Shown: positions 1 through 7,894 of the stretch, in pieces
Layout of the letters: every line of letters begins with the position of its first letter
Position numbering within the stretch: position 1 is the stretch's first letter
Assembly: GCF_029945965.1 (NCBI RefSeq)
Contig: NZ_JAQSDO010000015.1
Span: 434,001-498,000, forward strand
Length of the DNA stretch: 64,000 bases
Reading direction: 5' to 3'
Source of the DNA: Thermomonas sp.
Lineage (GTDB): Bacteria; Pseudomonadota; Gammaproteobacteria; Xanthomonadales; Xanthomonadaceae
Program-made: the position numbers and the translations under genes
Notes under the pieces: model-generated
Told to the model about the DNA's origin: nothing
Databases searched by the model: none
What the model saw: the letters and a program-made list of their open reading frames with translations, nothing else

Positions 1-608
1 TGCGCCCGCAGTCGTACAGTCGCAAGTTGGCGCTGGAAGCCGAGCGCATCCTGCGTCACCTTGGAGCAGAAACCCGGGTGTTCGACCCGCACGCTCTGCC
101 GATGCTGGACAGTGTCGACAAGTCCCACCCAAAAGTGCAGCAGCTACGCGAGTGGTCGCAGTGGTCCGAAGGTCAGGTATGGGTATCACCCGAGCGGCAC
201 GGTAACGTCACGGGCGTTTTCAAGAACCAGATCGACTGGCTTCCGCTCGAGGACGGCAGCGTACGCCCGACTCAAGGACGCACGCTGGCTCTGATGCAAG
301 TGTGCGGGGGCTCGCAATCGTTCAACGTGGTCAACACTCTGCGCATGCTGGGTCGCTGGATGCGGATGGTGACCATCCCGAATCAGTCGTCGGTTGCCAA
401 GGCCTGGCAAGAGTTTGACGATGCCGGGTGCATGCGACCGTCGCCTTACTACGATCGCGTCGTGGATGTGATGGAAGAGCTGGTGAAATTCACTCTGATG
501 GTGCGCGGGCGAAGTGATTATTTGGTGGATCGATACAGTGAGCGAAAAGGCGCTGATGAGGCCCGTCGTTTGGGTCGGGATTCCGGCGCCGTCGAGGTGA
601 TTTCCTGA
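1..608 (+). CDS. arsH: ArsH NADPH-dependent FMN reductase (5' truncated by window edge)
   Basis: The reading frame is already open at base 3 and encodes [17 protein letters not shown], the region just after the FMN-binding loop of ArsH, so the true start lies before the window; the TTG at 27 is only the first in-frame start codon. The rest matches ArsH closely: [19 protein letters not shown], then [20 protein letters not shown] and a C-terminal LVDRYSERK segment. ArsH proteins are flavoreductases that oxidise organoarsenicals and confer resistance. Other ars genes would be expected upstream, outside the window. The gene ends 39 bp before an inverted-repeat element. Confidence 0.9.
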   Translation, partial: RPQSYSRKLALEAERILRHLGAETRVFDPHALPMLDSVDKSHPKVQQLREWSQWSEGQVWVSPERHGNVTGVFKNQIDWLPLEDGSVRPTQGRTLALMQVCGGSQSFNVVNTLRMLGRWMRMVTIPNQSSVAKAWQEFDDAGCMRPSPYYDRVVDVMEELVKFTLMVRGRSDYLVDRYSERKGADEARRLGRDSGAVEVIS

Positions 609-646
609 GCGCCTTTTTATGATCGAGTTGCCTTGCGTCCGCTTCT

Positions 647-802
647 GGCCGAGGCTGTGTGAAAACTCTTGCGCTGCTTCGAGATGACGAAAAATTGATC
701 ACTTGCGCGCCTGCTCCTTGAATTCTGGGGCTGACCACTTCGGTGCGCGTTACAGTTTTCAAGCTCATGCCACATGGCTTTAGTTTTCACACAGCCTCGG
801 CC
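647..802. repeat. 156-bp MITE-like element with perfect 21-bp terminal inverted repeats
   Basis: Bases 647-667 are the exact reverse complement of 782-802; the arm core is GAGGCTGTGTGAAAACT. The outermost four bases of each arm are GGCC. Because GGCC is self-complementary, the element can also be read as 17-bp inverted repeats flanked by a 4-bp target duplication. The interior of about 114 bp has no convincing gene. The ends resemble insertion-sequence termini, so this is probably a non-autonomous element or a deleted insertion sequence; that comparison is from memory. Confidence 0.65.
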
Positions 803-879
803 GGTTGAGGACCACAGGCGGTGTGTCGCTATGCGACCCTAACCTGCCGGTGGCGATCGGCCGCTTTAGAGCTGATCCG

Positions 880-908
880 TTGACAGAAAGGTCGCAATAG
901 CCAGATAG
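880..908 (+). promoter_or_regulatory. possible sigma-70 promoter for the TolB-like/TPR gene
   Basis: TTGACA at 880-885 is followed after 17 bp by AGATAG at 903-908. The -35 box is perfect and the -10 box is poor. TACACT at 942-947 is an alternative -10 without a good -35. Confidence 0.3.
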
Positions 909-971
909 GTCAAGGCAAGGCAGGACGCACCACCAAACCGCTACACTCGTTCATCTGCAGTCTGTTCGGGG

Positions 972-2744
972 ATGTGCTGCGTGGAAGACTTCATCGAGCG
1001 CTTGAAACAGCGCAAGCTGGTGCAGTGGGCATTGGCCTATGCGGCTGCGGCGTTCGCACTGATCCAGGTGCTGGACATTGTCGCTCAGCGTTTTGGCTGG
1101 CCGGACTCGGTCGAGCGATTCACCATCGTCGCCATGGCGGTAGGGTTTTTCGTGACGCTGGTGCTAGCCTGGTACCACGGCGAGCGTGGTGTGCAGAAAA
1201 CGACCAGCACCGAGTTGCTGATACTCGCGTTGCTGCTGTCGATCGGCGGCGTGGTGGCATGGCGGTTGGCGCCCGCTCCGGCCACTATACATTCGACAGC
1301 GGCACCGAGTGGGCCTGCAGCGGGCTCAGCGGCGGCGGCAATCCCGGCCAAGTCCATCGCTGTGCTGCCGCTGGTCAACGACAGTGGCGACAAGGAACAG
1401 CAGTATTTCTCCGATGGGCTGTCCGAGGACTTCATCAACGCACTGTCGCAGTTCGCCGGCCTGAAGGTGATCGGGCGCAACTCCGCGTTCCAGTTCCGCA
1501 ACACAAAAGACGATGCTCAAACCATCGGTACGAAGCTCGATGTCGCTCATCTGCTGGAAGGCAGCGTGCGCCGCGAAGGAGACACCGTGCGCATCAGCGT
1601 TGAGCTGATCAATACCTCCGACGCCAGCACCTTGTGGTCGCAGCATTACGACCGGCCGTACAAAGATTTGTTCGCCCTGCAGGATGACATCACCCACGCC
1701 GTCGCCAGCGCCTTGCAGGCAAAACTTTTGGAAAGTGGTGGTGCCGTGGTGCAAAGCGATCGCCCACCCAGCGGCAACCTCACTGCCTACACCGCCTACC
1801 TTCAGGGCAAGTTCTATGGCGCACGCTTAATAGAAGCCGACTTGCGTCAAGCGATCACACAATACCAAGCGGCGATCCAGGCCGATCCACGTTATGCACA
1901 GTCCTATGCCGCGCTGTCAGACACGTGGACCACGTTGGCCGCCGCTTTCCTCACTGGATCGGAAGCCCAGCAGGCGTACGCGAAAGCGCGTGCAGCGGCC
2001 AACACCGCGCTGGCGCTGGAACCCCAGCTCGCGGTGGCGCATGACGCGCATGGCACTTTGCTGATCAGGGCAGACTTCGACTGGGCGGGCGCGCAGGCAG
2101 AATTCCAGCGCGCCACACAACTATCGCCTGACGGTGCCAGTCTGTTCCAGACTGGCACTCTGCTGGCGACACTGGGAGATCCTGAGCAGGCGCTCCGGTT
2201 GAACCAGCAGGCCCTGACCACTGATCCGCTCAACTCCAGCGGGTACAACTGGCAATCCGCCTACCTGTCCAGCCTCGGCCGTCTCGACGAAGCGGCTGCG
2301 GCGATCCACAAAGCGATCGAGCTGCAACCGGCGGCGGTGGCTTACCACGAAAAATTGGCGATCATCGATATCCAGCGCGGCGATGCGCAGGCCGCGCTGG
2401 CCGCGGCACAGGCGGAGCCAGCCAGCGGTGGATGGCAGGAAATTGCCTTGGCGCTGGCGCGACAGATCGGCCCCGATCGTGCCGTTGCCGATGCGGCGCT
2501 CAAGCACGTGATCGACACGGGGGCCGGCGATGCGCCATACCAGATCGCCGAGGTCTACGCGCTGCGTCGCGATCCGGACAACATGTTCAAGTGGCTGGAT
2601 CGCGCTTGGGCCAGCCGTGATCCGGGGATCAGCTACCTGCTCTACGACCCGTTCATCCTGCGCTACCAGCACGACCCACGCTTCGCGGCGTTCTGCCGCA
2701 AGGTTGGTTTGCCGACCACCACCAACGCGAAGGCGCTGCCGTGA
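972..2744 (+). CDS. TolB-like N-domain / tetratricopeptide repeat membrane protein
   Basis: The N-terminus (FIERLKQRKLVQWALAYAA) and two membrane segments near residues 15-35 and 75-97 are typical of a large family in which a membrane anchor precedes a FlgO/TolB-like domain. That domain spans about residues 125-260 (KSIAVLPLVNDSGDKEQQYF, then GLSEDFINALSQF and LLEGSVRREGDTVRISVELI). Several TPR units fill the rest. Members often sit with adenylate cyclases or CadC-like regulators and probably act as periplasmic scaffolds; no enzymatic role can be assigned. GTG at 981, giving MEDFIERLK, is as likely a start as ATG at 972 because the G-rich stretch at 967-971 is well placed for it. A broken paralogue follows with a 4-bp overlap. 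Confidence 0.75.
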   Translation: MCCVEDFIERLKQRKLVQWALAYAAAAFALIQVLDIVAQRFGWPDSVERFTIVAMAVGFFVTLVLAWYHGERGVQKTTSTELLILALLLSIGGVVAWRLAPAPATIHSTAAPSGPAAGSAAAAIPAKSIAVLPLVNDSGDKEQQYFSDGLSEDFINALSQFAGLKVIGRNSAFQFRNTKDDAQTIGTKLDVAHLLEGSVRREGDTVRISVELINTSDASTLWSQHYDRPYKDLFALQDDITHAVASALQAKLLESGGAVVQSDRPPSGNLTAYTAYLQGKFYGARLIEADLRQAITQYQAAIQADPRYAQSYAALSDTWTTLAAAFLTGSEAQQAYAKARAAANTALALEPQLAVAHDAHGTLLIRADFDWAGAQAEFQRATQLSPDGASLFQTGTLLATLGDPEQALRLNQQALTTDPLNSSGYNWQSAYLSSLGRLDEAAAAIHKAIELQPAAVAYHEKLAIIDIQRGDAQAALAAAQAEPASGGWQEIALALARQIGPDRAVADAALKHVIDTGAGDAPYQIAEVYALRRDPDNMFKWLDRAWASRDPGISYLLYDPFILRYQHDPRFAAFCRKVGLPTTTNAKALP

Positions 2745-2932
2745 GCGTGAAGCCCTCCTTCTTCGCCGAGCTCAATCGCCGCCATGTGATCCGTGGTGGC
2801 GGGTTGCATTTCGTCGCCATGGCTGCTGGTGCAAGTCGCCGAGCCAATCTTGCCGACGTTCAATGCGCCGGACTGGGTCGCACGGAGTTTGGCGGGAACG
2901 GTCAGCTCCACTTTGCGAGAGCCGAGAGGTTA
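2741..2932 (+). pseudogene. frameshifted N-terminal remnant of a second TolB/TPR-family protein
   Basis: A GTG overlapping the previous stop opens VSVKPSFFAELNRRHVIR, the N-terminal signature of the same family as the upstream gene. Near 2796 the frame is lost. Dropping one G restores VAGCISSPWLLVQVAEPI and LPTFNAPDWVARSL, which are the expected membrane segment and linker. That corrected frame stops at 2930-2932 after about 60 residues, so the domain and repeats are gone. It is a decayed tandem duplicate or the stump left by a deletion. Confidence 0.6.
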
Positions 2933-3150
2933 GAGCCCAAGATGGAGTCAAGCGCTGCGCGGCAAAAGGTGAAGCGCCACCGGAGTATTGGACCCCGTTT
3001 CGTTTGAGTTACTCAGCAATGTGCTTGCCCAGCTTGGCGACGCGGCGCCAGCTCGGTGAGTGGCCGCTTTGCGGCGGCTCGATGGAGGCGTCAACTGGCT
3101 GTTGTTGGCCGAAGAGCGCCCGTTGAGCAGGCGCCTTCGACTGTTCGTGC

Positions 3151-3772
3151 CTACACCTCGGTTTGCTCGGCCATCTCCAGCGCGTCATCAACCTCGATCC
3201 CGAGGTAGCGCACCGTGCTCTCCAGTTTGGTGTGGCCGAGGAGGAGTTGGATCGCCCGGAGGTTCTTGGTCCGACGATAGATAAGTGACGCTTTCGTCCG
3301 ACGCATCGTATGTGTTCCATAGGCTGTGTCATCTAGTTCGATTCCTGAAACCCAGCGGTGAACAATCCGCGCGTACTGCCGAGTCGAAAGATGCGGTGAG
3401 TCATGTATGCGACTGGGGAACAGCGCGCTATCCGATTGGAGCTTCGCGAGGTCAATCCATGCTCGAACCGCCTTCCTGGTTTGCTCCGTGATCTCGAACT
3501 GAACTGGCTTCTTGGTCTTCTGCTGCATGACGATCGCCCGGCTGGCGATCTGTGTGCCATGTCCGATGTCGCGCACCTTCAGCTTTACTAGATCACACGC
3601 TCGGAGCTTCGAATCGATGGCAAGGTTGAACAGGGCGAGGTCTCGCGTCTCATGGCCAAGCTGGAGCCGCACGCGAATGGCCAGATGTCGCAGAGCCTGA
3701 GCGGTGCTTTTTGACCAGTCAGTTTCCCTTGTTCCAAGGCTCACTACTGCATTTGGTGACGACGGTGTTCAT
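3151..3772 (-). pseudogene. tyrosine recombinase/integrase with two single-base frameshifts near the start
   Basis: From about residue 30 on, the protein is a complete catalytic domain: an Arg in SKLRACDLVKLKVRDI, then THTMRRTKASLIYRR (H-x-x-R), LLLGHTKLESTVRYLGI (second His and the Tyr nucleophile) and an ALEMAEQTEV end. The natural start is ATG at 3772, giving MNTVVTKCSSEPWNKG, but this frame reaches TGA after 17 codons. The second frame then reads LTGQKAPLRLCDIW, and the third continues AIRVRLQLGHETRDL. Two one-base losses explain this. Translation from the GTG at 3744 would give a 197-aa protein lacking the normal N-terminus. The family is mobile and widespread; two errors in the sequence are the main alternative. 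Confidence 0.7.
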
Positions 3773-3942
3773 GGGGTTCTCCCAGATTTAGGGAGTTTCA
3801 CTTTGTGCCTGCTCGCCGTAGCGTCATGTGCTGGTCGTCGTTGAGTTCTGCAATGGGCGAAGTTCGACCCAAAGCAGACATTAGTGAGCCGATGCGTTCC
3901 CGATCAGTGAGCCAACGGAACACGTTGACAGTGCCATGATTC

Positions 3943-4542
3943 CTAGCCTGTCGCGCGGCTGCTCAATAAATCCAGCCCAAAGTTCATCTTAAGCAGGATC
4001 AGGATGCCGAAGATGGCAAACATTGCGGCAGCAACAAATCGCATCTTCGAGATCGGAAAGCGCGTTGCAAGTTTTTCGCCGATCAGAACGGCGGGTATGT
4101 TGGCCGCCATCATGCCTAGCGTGGTGCCAATCGTGACCATCGCCAGGCTCGAATAGCGGGCACCCAGCGCCACGGTTGCAAGCTGCGTCTTGTCGCCCAT
4201 TTCGGCAAGGAAAAACAAGCCTAGAGTGGTGAGGAATACGCCGTATCTGGAGGGTTTGGCGTCATCGGCGTCCAAGGTATCGGGGACAAGCGTCCATGCG
4301 GCGAACCCCAGGAAAGAAAGACCCAGGATCCAGCGCATCAATTCGGGACTGACGTGGGAGGTCACCCAATCACCAGCTGCTGCTGCACACGCATGATTGA
4401 GGATGGTGGCGACGAATATGCCGGCAATCACGCGCCAGTGCTGGCCAAGGAATCGCGTTGCGAGGACGAACGATAGCAACTGCGTCTTGTCGCCGATCTC
4501 GGCGATCGCGACCATGCTGAAAGAGGTAATCAGGGGTTCCAT
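3943..4542 (-). CDS. mneA: TMEM165/GDT1 (UPF0016) family manganese exporter
   Basis: This 199-aa membrane protein has about six hydrophobic helices in two homologous halves. Each half carries the family signature E-x-G-D-K-T: AEIGDKTQLLSF near residue 14 and AEMGDKTQLATV near residue 112. Members export Mn2+ in bacteria and transport Ca2+/Mn2+ in eukaryotes. The manganese-responsive yybP-ykoY RNA motif directly upstream supports manganese efflux. ATG at 4542 is preceded by the riboswitch expression platform. The symbol follows the bacterial MneA/MntX naming and is tentative. Confidence 0.9.
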   Translation of the reverse strand: MEPLITSFSMVAIAEIGDKTQLLSFVLATRFLGQHWRVIAGIFVATILNHACAAAAGDWVTSHVSPELMRWILGLSFLGFAAWTLVPDTLDADDAKPSRYGVFLTTLGLFFLAEMGDKTQLATVALGARYSSLAMVTIGTTLGMMAANIPAVLIGEKLATRFPISKMRFVAAAMFAIFGILILLKMNFGLDLLSSRATG

Positions 4543-4559
4543 GCGTTAATCCGCGGGCT

Positions 4560-4709
4560 GGCAACTGTTGACCAATGACTTTGCTCCCCACGCCAGCCCG
4601 GCTTGTGGGTAACAAAGTCAAAAGTCTCGCCCTTGCCGCCGACGCCATGGTCATTTGACCAAGTGTGTTGACGTCGGCTCCTCCGATTCGGAGGCGGCTA
4701 CTCCCTAGT
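4560..4709 (-). ncRNA. yybP-ykoY manganese riboswitch
   Basis: On the minus strand the leader opens with AGGGAGTAGCCGCC, continues with GTCAACACACTTGGT and GGCGAGACTTTTGAC-like blocks, and ends in a hairpin whose arms GACTTTG and CAAAGTC enclose GGCTGGCGTGGGGAG. The GGGAGTAGC start and GTCAACA segments are the recognisable yybP-ykoY blocks of proteobacteria. These RNAs bind Mn2+ and switch on exporters such as mntP and the UPF0016 family. The position, immediately before the exporter, fits. Boundaries are approximate. Confidence 0.75.
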
Positions 4710-4888
4710 GACGCATCAATTTTCACGGAGGCAGCGCTCATGTGTCAATGACGTTGATTCGAGGGTTTTATCCACGGATCACCTGGCGCGTGTCGACCCC
4801 CTTGTCTGAAGTGGCGATGCAGGCGCGCGATGAACCAGGCTGTTTCGTGGACGGACTTGCGTGAATGCGATTATCACTCAAGAGAAGT

Positions 4889-6235
4889 TCAACCGCGCGG
4901 TTGTTCCGGATTGAAAACGAACTGCACCGACACCTCAAACCCATCAGGTCTGCTCGTCGCGGGCGAAGCAAGCGTCAGTTCTGCGCCTACGCCGTGGGCA
5001 ATGGTCGACACAATCGCCAGACCAAGGCCAAAGCCTTCCGCCCGGCTATCCCCGCGAACGAAATGATGAGTCAACTGCGCCAAATCGACTGCTGGAACAA
5101 TAGTGCCCGCATTGACCACTGTGAGGCGCGCGCTTTTCGACAAGCTGACTTCGATTGCGCAACCTGGCACGCCATGCTTGAAAGCATTCTCGATCAAGTT
5201 TCGGGCCAGGATCGCAAAGGCATCCGGATCGATTAGCGAGAGAACAGACCCGGTTGGTGGCAATGACAATTGGATCGAAGCACTGGCTGTCCGCTGCAGG
5301 TCCTGCACAACGTGAGACAGAAGAACCACAAGATCCTGCGGTTCTTCTGACAACACCCCGCCGCCTTCCGCCTTTGCTAGTTGCATGAGCTTTTCTGTGA
5401 GGCGCGACAACTCTCTGAGGGACGCCTCAATCTGAATTGCGCGATCTTGCAACGGTCCGTCTGGCGCATCATGACGCAGCCGCTGGACCTGGGCGAGCGT
5501 TGCCGCCAGCGGTGTGCGCAGCTCATGGGCGCTATTGGCTGTAAACCTCCGCTCGGTCTCCAGCGCACGTCCCAGACGATCAATCAGGTGATTGACGGCA
5601 TCTGCAATTGGCCTGATTTCCGCTGGTAGTTTCTCCATATGGATCGGAGACAAATTCCCGGCGCCACGTACTTCGATCGCGTGGCGATATGACCACACGC
5701 TTCGCAGGCTGAAGCGCACGAACAGCCAAATCCCGAACATGCTGACCGGTATCAGAATTAGCAAGGGCAGGAGCAGCGCGATGGTCGCATCCAGGGCGGC
5801 TTTACGGCGATACGCGAGCGGTTCCGCAATTTGCAGGAAAAGCGTTCCACGCAAAGCACTGGCGCCATACAGCCGATGTGTCTTTGTGGTTGTGAAACCC
5901 AACAGGGACTGAGGACCAAATATGGCTGGGTCGGCGGTGAACGATTGCAGCAGGATATTGCCTTCACTATCGCGAACCAGATAGGCAAAGCCTGTTTGCT
6001 GCGTATTCAGCGGCGCCACGCGCTGGGGCGGGCCGGACTCCTCGCGATTAAGGATATCCAGAACAGCCAGAGGCAGGATGCGCTGCGCGGCCTCCTGCAT
6101 CGCATTGTCGAACGCTTGATCAAGCCTGTGTTGCACAACCAGCCCGGACACCACAGTGGCTGCAAGCCAGAACAACGCGATGCCCAACGTGAGGCCGTAT
6201 ACAAGTTGCTTTTGCAGGCTTGTCACCGGCTTCAT
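4889..6235 (-). CDS. sensor histidine kinase (OmpR-class two-component system)
   Basis: This 448-aa protein has membrane helix 1 at about residues 12-35, a periplasmic loop of about 115 residues, helix 2 near 150-175, a HAMP-like linker, an H-box (NSAHELRTPLAATLAQVQRL), an N-box (LIENAFKHG) and a G-box (GFGLGLAIV). It resembles QseC/TctE-type kinases. ATG at 6235 overlaps the regulator's stop by 4 bp (ATGA), so the two are co-translated. The divergent PepSY/flavoprotein cluster is the likely target. The ligand is unknown. Confidence 0.9.
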   Translation of the reverse strand: MKPVTSLQKQLVYGLTLGIALFWLAATVVSGLVVQHRLDQAFDNAMQEAAQRILPLAVLDILNREESGPPQRVAPLNTQQTGFAYLVRDSEGNILLQSFTADPAIFGPQSLLGFTTTKTHRLYGASALRGTLFLQIAEPLAYRRKAALDATIALLLPLLILIPVSMFGIWLFVRFSLRSVWSYRHAIEVRGAGNLSPIHMEKLPAEIRPIADAVNHLIDRLGRALETERRFTANSAHELRTPLAATLAQVQRLRHDAPDGPLQDRAIQIEASLRELSRLTEKLMQLAKAEGGGVLSEEPQDLVVLLSHVVQDLQRTASASIQLSLPPTGSVLSLIDPDAFAILARNLIENAFKHGVPGCAIEVSLSKSARLTVVNAGTIVPAVDLAQLTHHFVRGDSRAEGFGLGLAIVSTIAHGVGAELTLASPATSRPDGFEVSVQFVFNPEQPRG

Positions 6236-6891
6236 GCAGAACCCAATCGGTAACCCATGCCGCGGATCGTCTCCACGACATGAAAACCCAGCTTTTTACG
6301 CAGGTGACTGATGTAGACCTCAATCGTGTTGCTCTCGATCTCGGCTCCAAGCTCATACAGCCGTTCTTCAAGCTGCGACTTCGAGAACAAAGCGGCAGGG
6401 CGCTGAATGAAGGTCTCAAACAGGGTCCATTCTCGAGCTGTCAAATCAATCCTGACATCGCCTCGTTGAATCGTTCGATCCGATAGATCGATGCGTAGCT
6501 CACCCAGCTGAATTTGCGGATTTGGATTGCCGCTATAGCGTCGCGCGACAGCGGCGACTCGTGCCGACAATTCGGATAAATCAAAAGGCTTCACCAGATA
6601 ATCATCCGCACCGGCATTCAGCCCTGCGATACGGTCCGAGAGCTGGTCCCGCGCGGTCAGGATGATGACTGGAGTAGCGTCGCCGTCAGCCCGACGCTTG
6701 CGCAAAAAATCGATCCCGTGCCCATCAGGCAGCATCAAGTCGAGCAGGATCAGGTCATACGCGGTTGACTGAACGCTGAGCTCGGCATGATCGAGCCGCT
6801 GCACCCAATCCACCGCATGACCATCATCGGCAATTTGCTCGCGCACGGCCTGCCCAAGATCGGCGGTGTCCTCAATCAGAAGTACTCGCAT
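6232..6891 (-). CDS. OmpR/PhoB-family response regulator
   Basis: The receiver domain starts MRVLLIEDTADLGQAV, has the phospho-acceptor Asp in LILLDLMLPDG, Thr in IILTARD and Lys in YLVKPFDLSEL. A winged helix follows (LTAREWTLFETFIQRP, NTIEVYISHLRKKLG and a GMGYRL end). I start it at ATG 6891 rather than further upstream because the domain begins there exactly. It is the first gene of the regulator-kinase pair and is divergent from the gene at 7031, which it probably controls. Confidence 0.9.
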   Translation of the reverse strand: MRVLLIEDTADLGQAVREQIADDGHAVDWVQRLDHAELSVQSTAYDLILLDLMLPDGHGIDFLRKRRADGDATPVIILTARDQLSDRIAGLNAGADDYLVKPFDLSELSARVAAVARRYSGNPNPQIQLGELRIDLSDRTIQRGDVRIDLTAREWTLFETFIQRPAALFSKSQLEERLYELGAEIESNTIEVYISHLRKKLGFHVVETIRGMGYRLGSA

Positions 6892-6964
6892 ACCTAATCC
6901 CTGAGCGAAGCCTCGGGCACCACGACGTATGTCGGTTCGCCAGTCTAGTCCGAAAAACACTCAG

Positions 6965-7019
6965 CCTTAAGGTTGGCATCAGGATGCGCCGCTACAGTCC
7001 CCTTACACATTCGTAAAGG
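6965..7019. promoter_or_regulatory. divergent promoter region with CCTTA-type repeats
   Basis: Between the regulator and the PepSY gene lie the palindrome CCTTAAGG (6965-6972) and an inverted pair CCTTAC (7001-7006) / GTAAAGG (7013-7019). CTTA-containing half-sites are typical of QseB/PmrA-class regulators. The second pair merges with the Shine-Dalgarno of the gene at 7031. The assignment to this regulator is inference. Confidence 0.35.
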
Positions 7020-7030
7020 AGACCGCCGCC

Positions 7031-7360
7031 ATGAAACCTCTCATCCTCGCAAGTACTGTCCTGGCCAGTCTGGTTTTCAGCGGGACCGCCATGGCCGGCA
7101 ACGACTGTACTGATCCCGTGGCTGATTGGCAGCCACGCGAAGTATTACGACAACAGCTGGAACAGCATGGCTGGACAGTGCAGCGCATCAAGGTTGATGA
7201 CGGCTGCTACGAAGTCAGGGGCATCGACAAGATCGGAAACGCGTTCAAAGCCAAATATGCACCGGCATCACTTCGCATCCGCAAGCTGGAAATCACATTC
7301 GACGGGAACGGCAAGGCTGCCGATTACCTGGACCGAACTCCAGGCCAAAAGAAGAAGTGA
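7031..7360 (+). CDS. exported PepSY-domain protein
   Basis: A 109-aa protein with a Sec signal peptide (cleavage likely after FSGTAMA, residue 22), then a single PepSY-like domain: PREVLRQQLEQHGWTVQRIK, DDGCYEVRGIDKIGN and LEITFDGNGKAAD. A lysine run closes it. AAAGGAG at 7015-7021 supports the start. Small PepSY proteins of this kind accompany membrane haem or flavin reductases. It is the first gene of the cluster and lies next to the two-component system. Confidence 0.8.
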   Translation: MKPLILASTVLASLVFSGTAMAGNDCTDPVADWQPREVLRQQLEQHGWTVQRIKVDDGCYEVRGIDKIGNAFKAKYAPASLRIRKLEITFDGNGKAADYLDRTPGQKKK

Positions 7361-7395
7361 ACAGTGATCGTCACGAATGAATCCGGAGAATGACC

Positions 7396-7866
7396 ATGAA
7401 TAAGTTTGTACTTTCACTCTGCCTTGCGGGTGCCATCGCACTGCCTGGACTGGGTCAGGCAAGGCCAGTGACCTTGACCACCCAACTGAAAAGTTACGGT
7501 GGTGATGGCGCGTACCTGGCGATCTACGTTACCGACACCAAGGGTGTGTACAAGAAGACGCTTTGGGTATCGGGCAAGAAGGCCAAGTACTACAAGAACC
7601 TGCGTGACTGGGCGCGCGGTAGCGGCCTTAAGGCCAGCGAGTACGACGGCGTGAGCGGCGCCAGCGTTGGTAGTGGACGCGTGCTGAAAGTCACCGTGGA
7701 CCTGGCCGATGCCTTGATCGATGCGGGCTACGAGATCCGCGTGGACTCCGCGGTGGAAGACGGTCGTGACAATCCTGCCGACGTGCGCACACCGCTGACC
7801 ACGGCAGGCGCCGGCAAACCGGCGGCTGGACGCGGCTATGTCAAGTCGCTCACCTACTCGCTGTAA
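7396..7866 (+). CDS. exported DUF2271 protein with candidate FMN-attachment motif
   Basis: The protein starts MNKFVLSLCLAGAIALPG, a Sec signal peptide ending near GLGQA. The mature part has the DUF2271 layout (YLAIYVTDTKGVYKKTLWV, KYYKNLRDWARG, GYEIRVDSAVEDGRDN). Bases 7645-7665 encode DGVSGAS, which fits the D-G-x-[ST]-G-A-[ST] consensus modified by ApbE; the last Ser would carry FMN. An apbE gene is two positions downstream. ATG 7396 is chosen over 7390 because GGAG at 7385-7388 is better spaced for it. Likely role: a periplasmic flavoprotein accepting electrons from the reductase encoded next. Confidence 0.8.
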   Translation: MNKFVLSLCLAGAIALPGLGQARPVTLTTQLKSYGGDGAYLAIYVTDTKGVYKKTLWVSGKKAKYYKNLRDWARGSGLKASEYDGVSGASVGSGRVLKVTVDLADALIDAGYEIRVDSAVEDGRDNPADVRTPLTTAGAGKPAAGRGYVKSLTYSL

Positions 7867-7894
7867 TCGCCCCTAAAGACAGGAGGACCGCAGA

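Noticed and set aside
3773-3942. Intergenic stretch between the integrase and the manganese exporter, examined for an attachment site
   Set aside because: No direct repeat of it was found near the integrase and no tRNA is adjacent.
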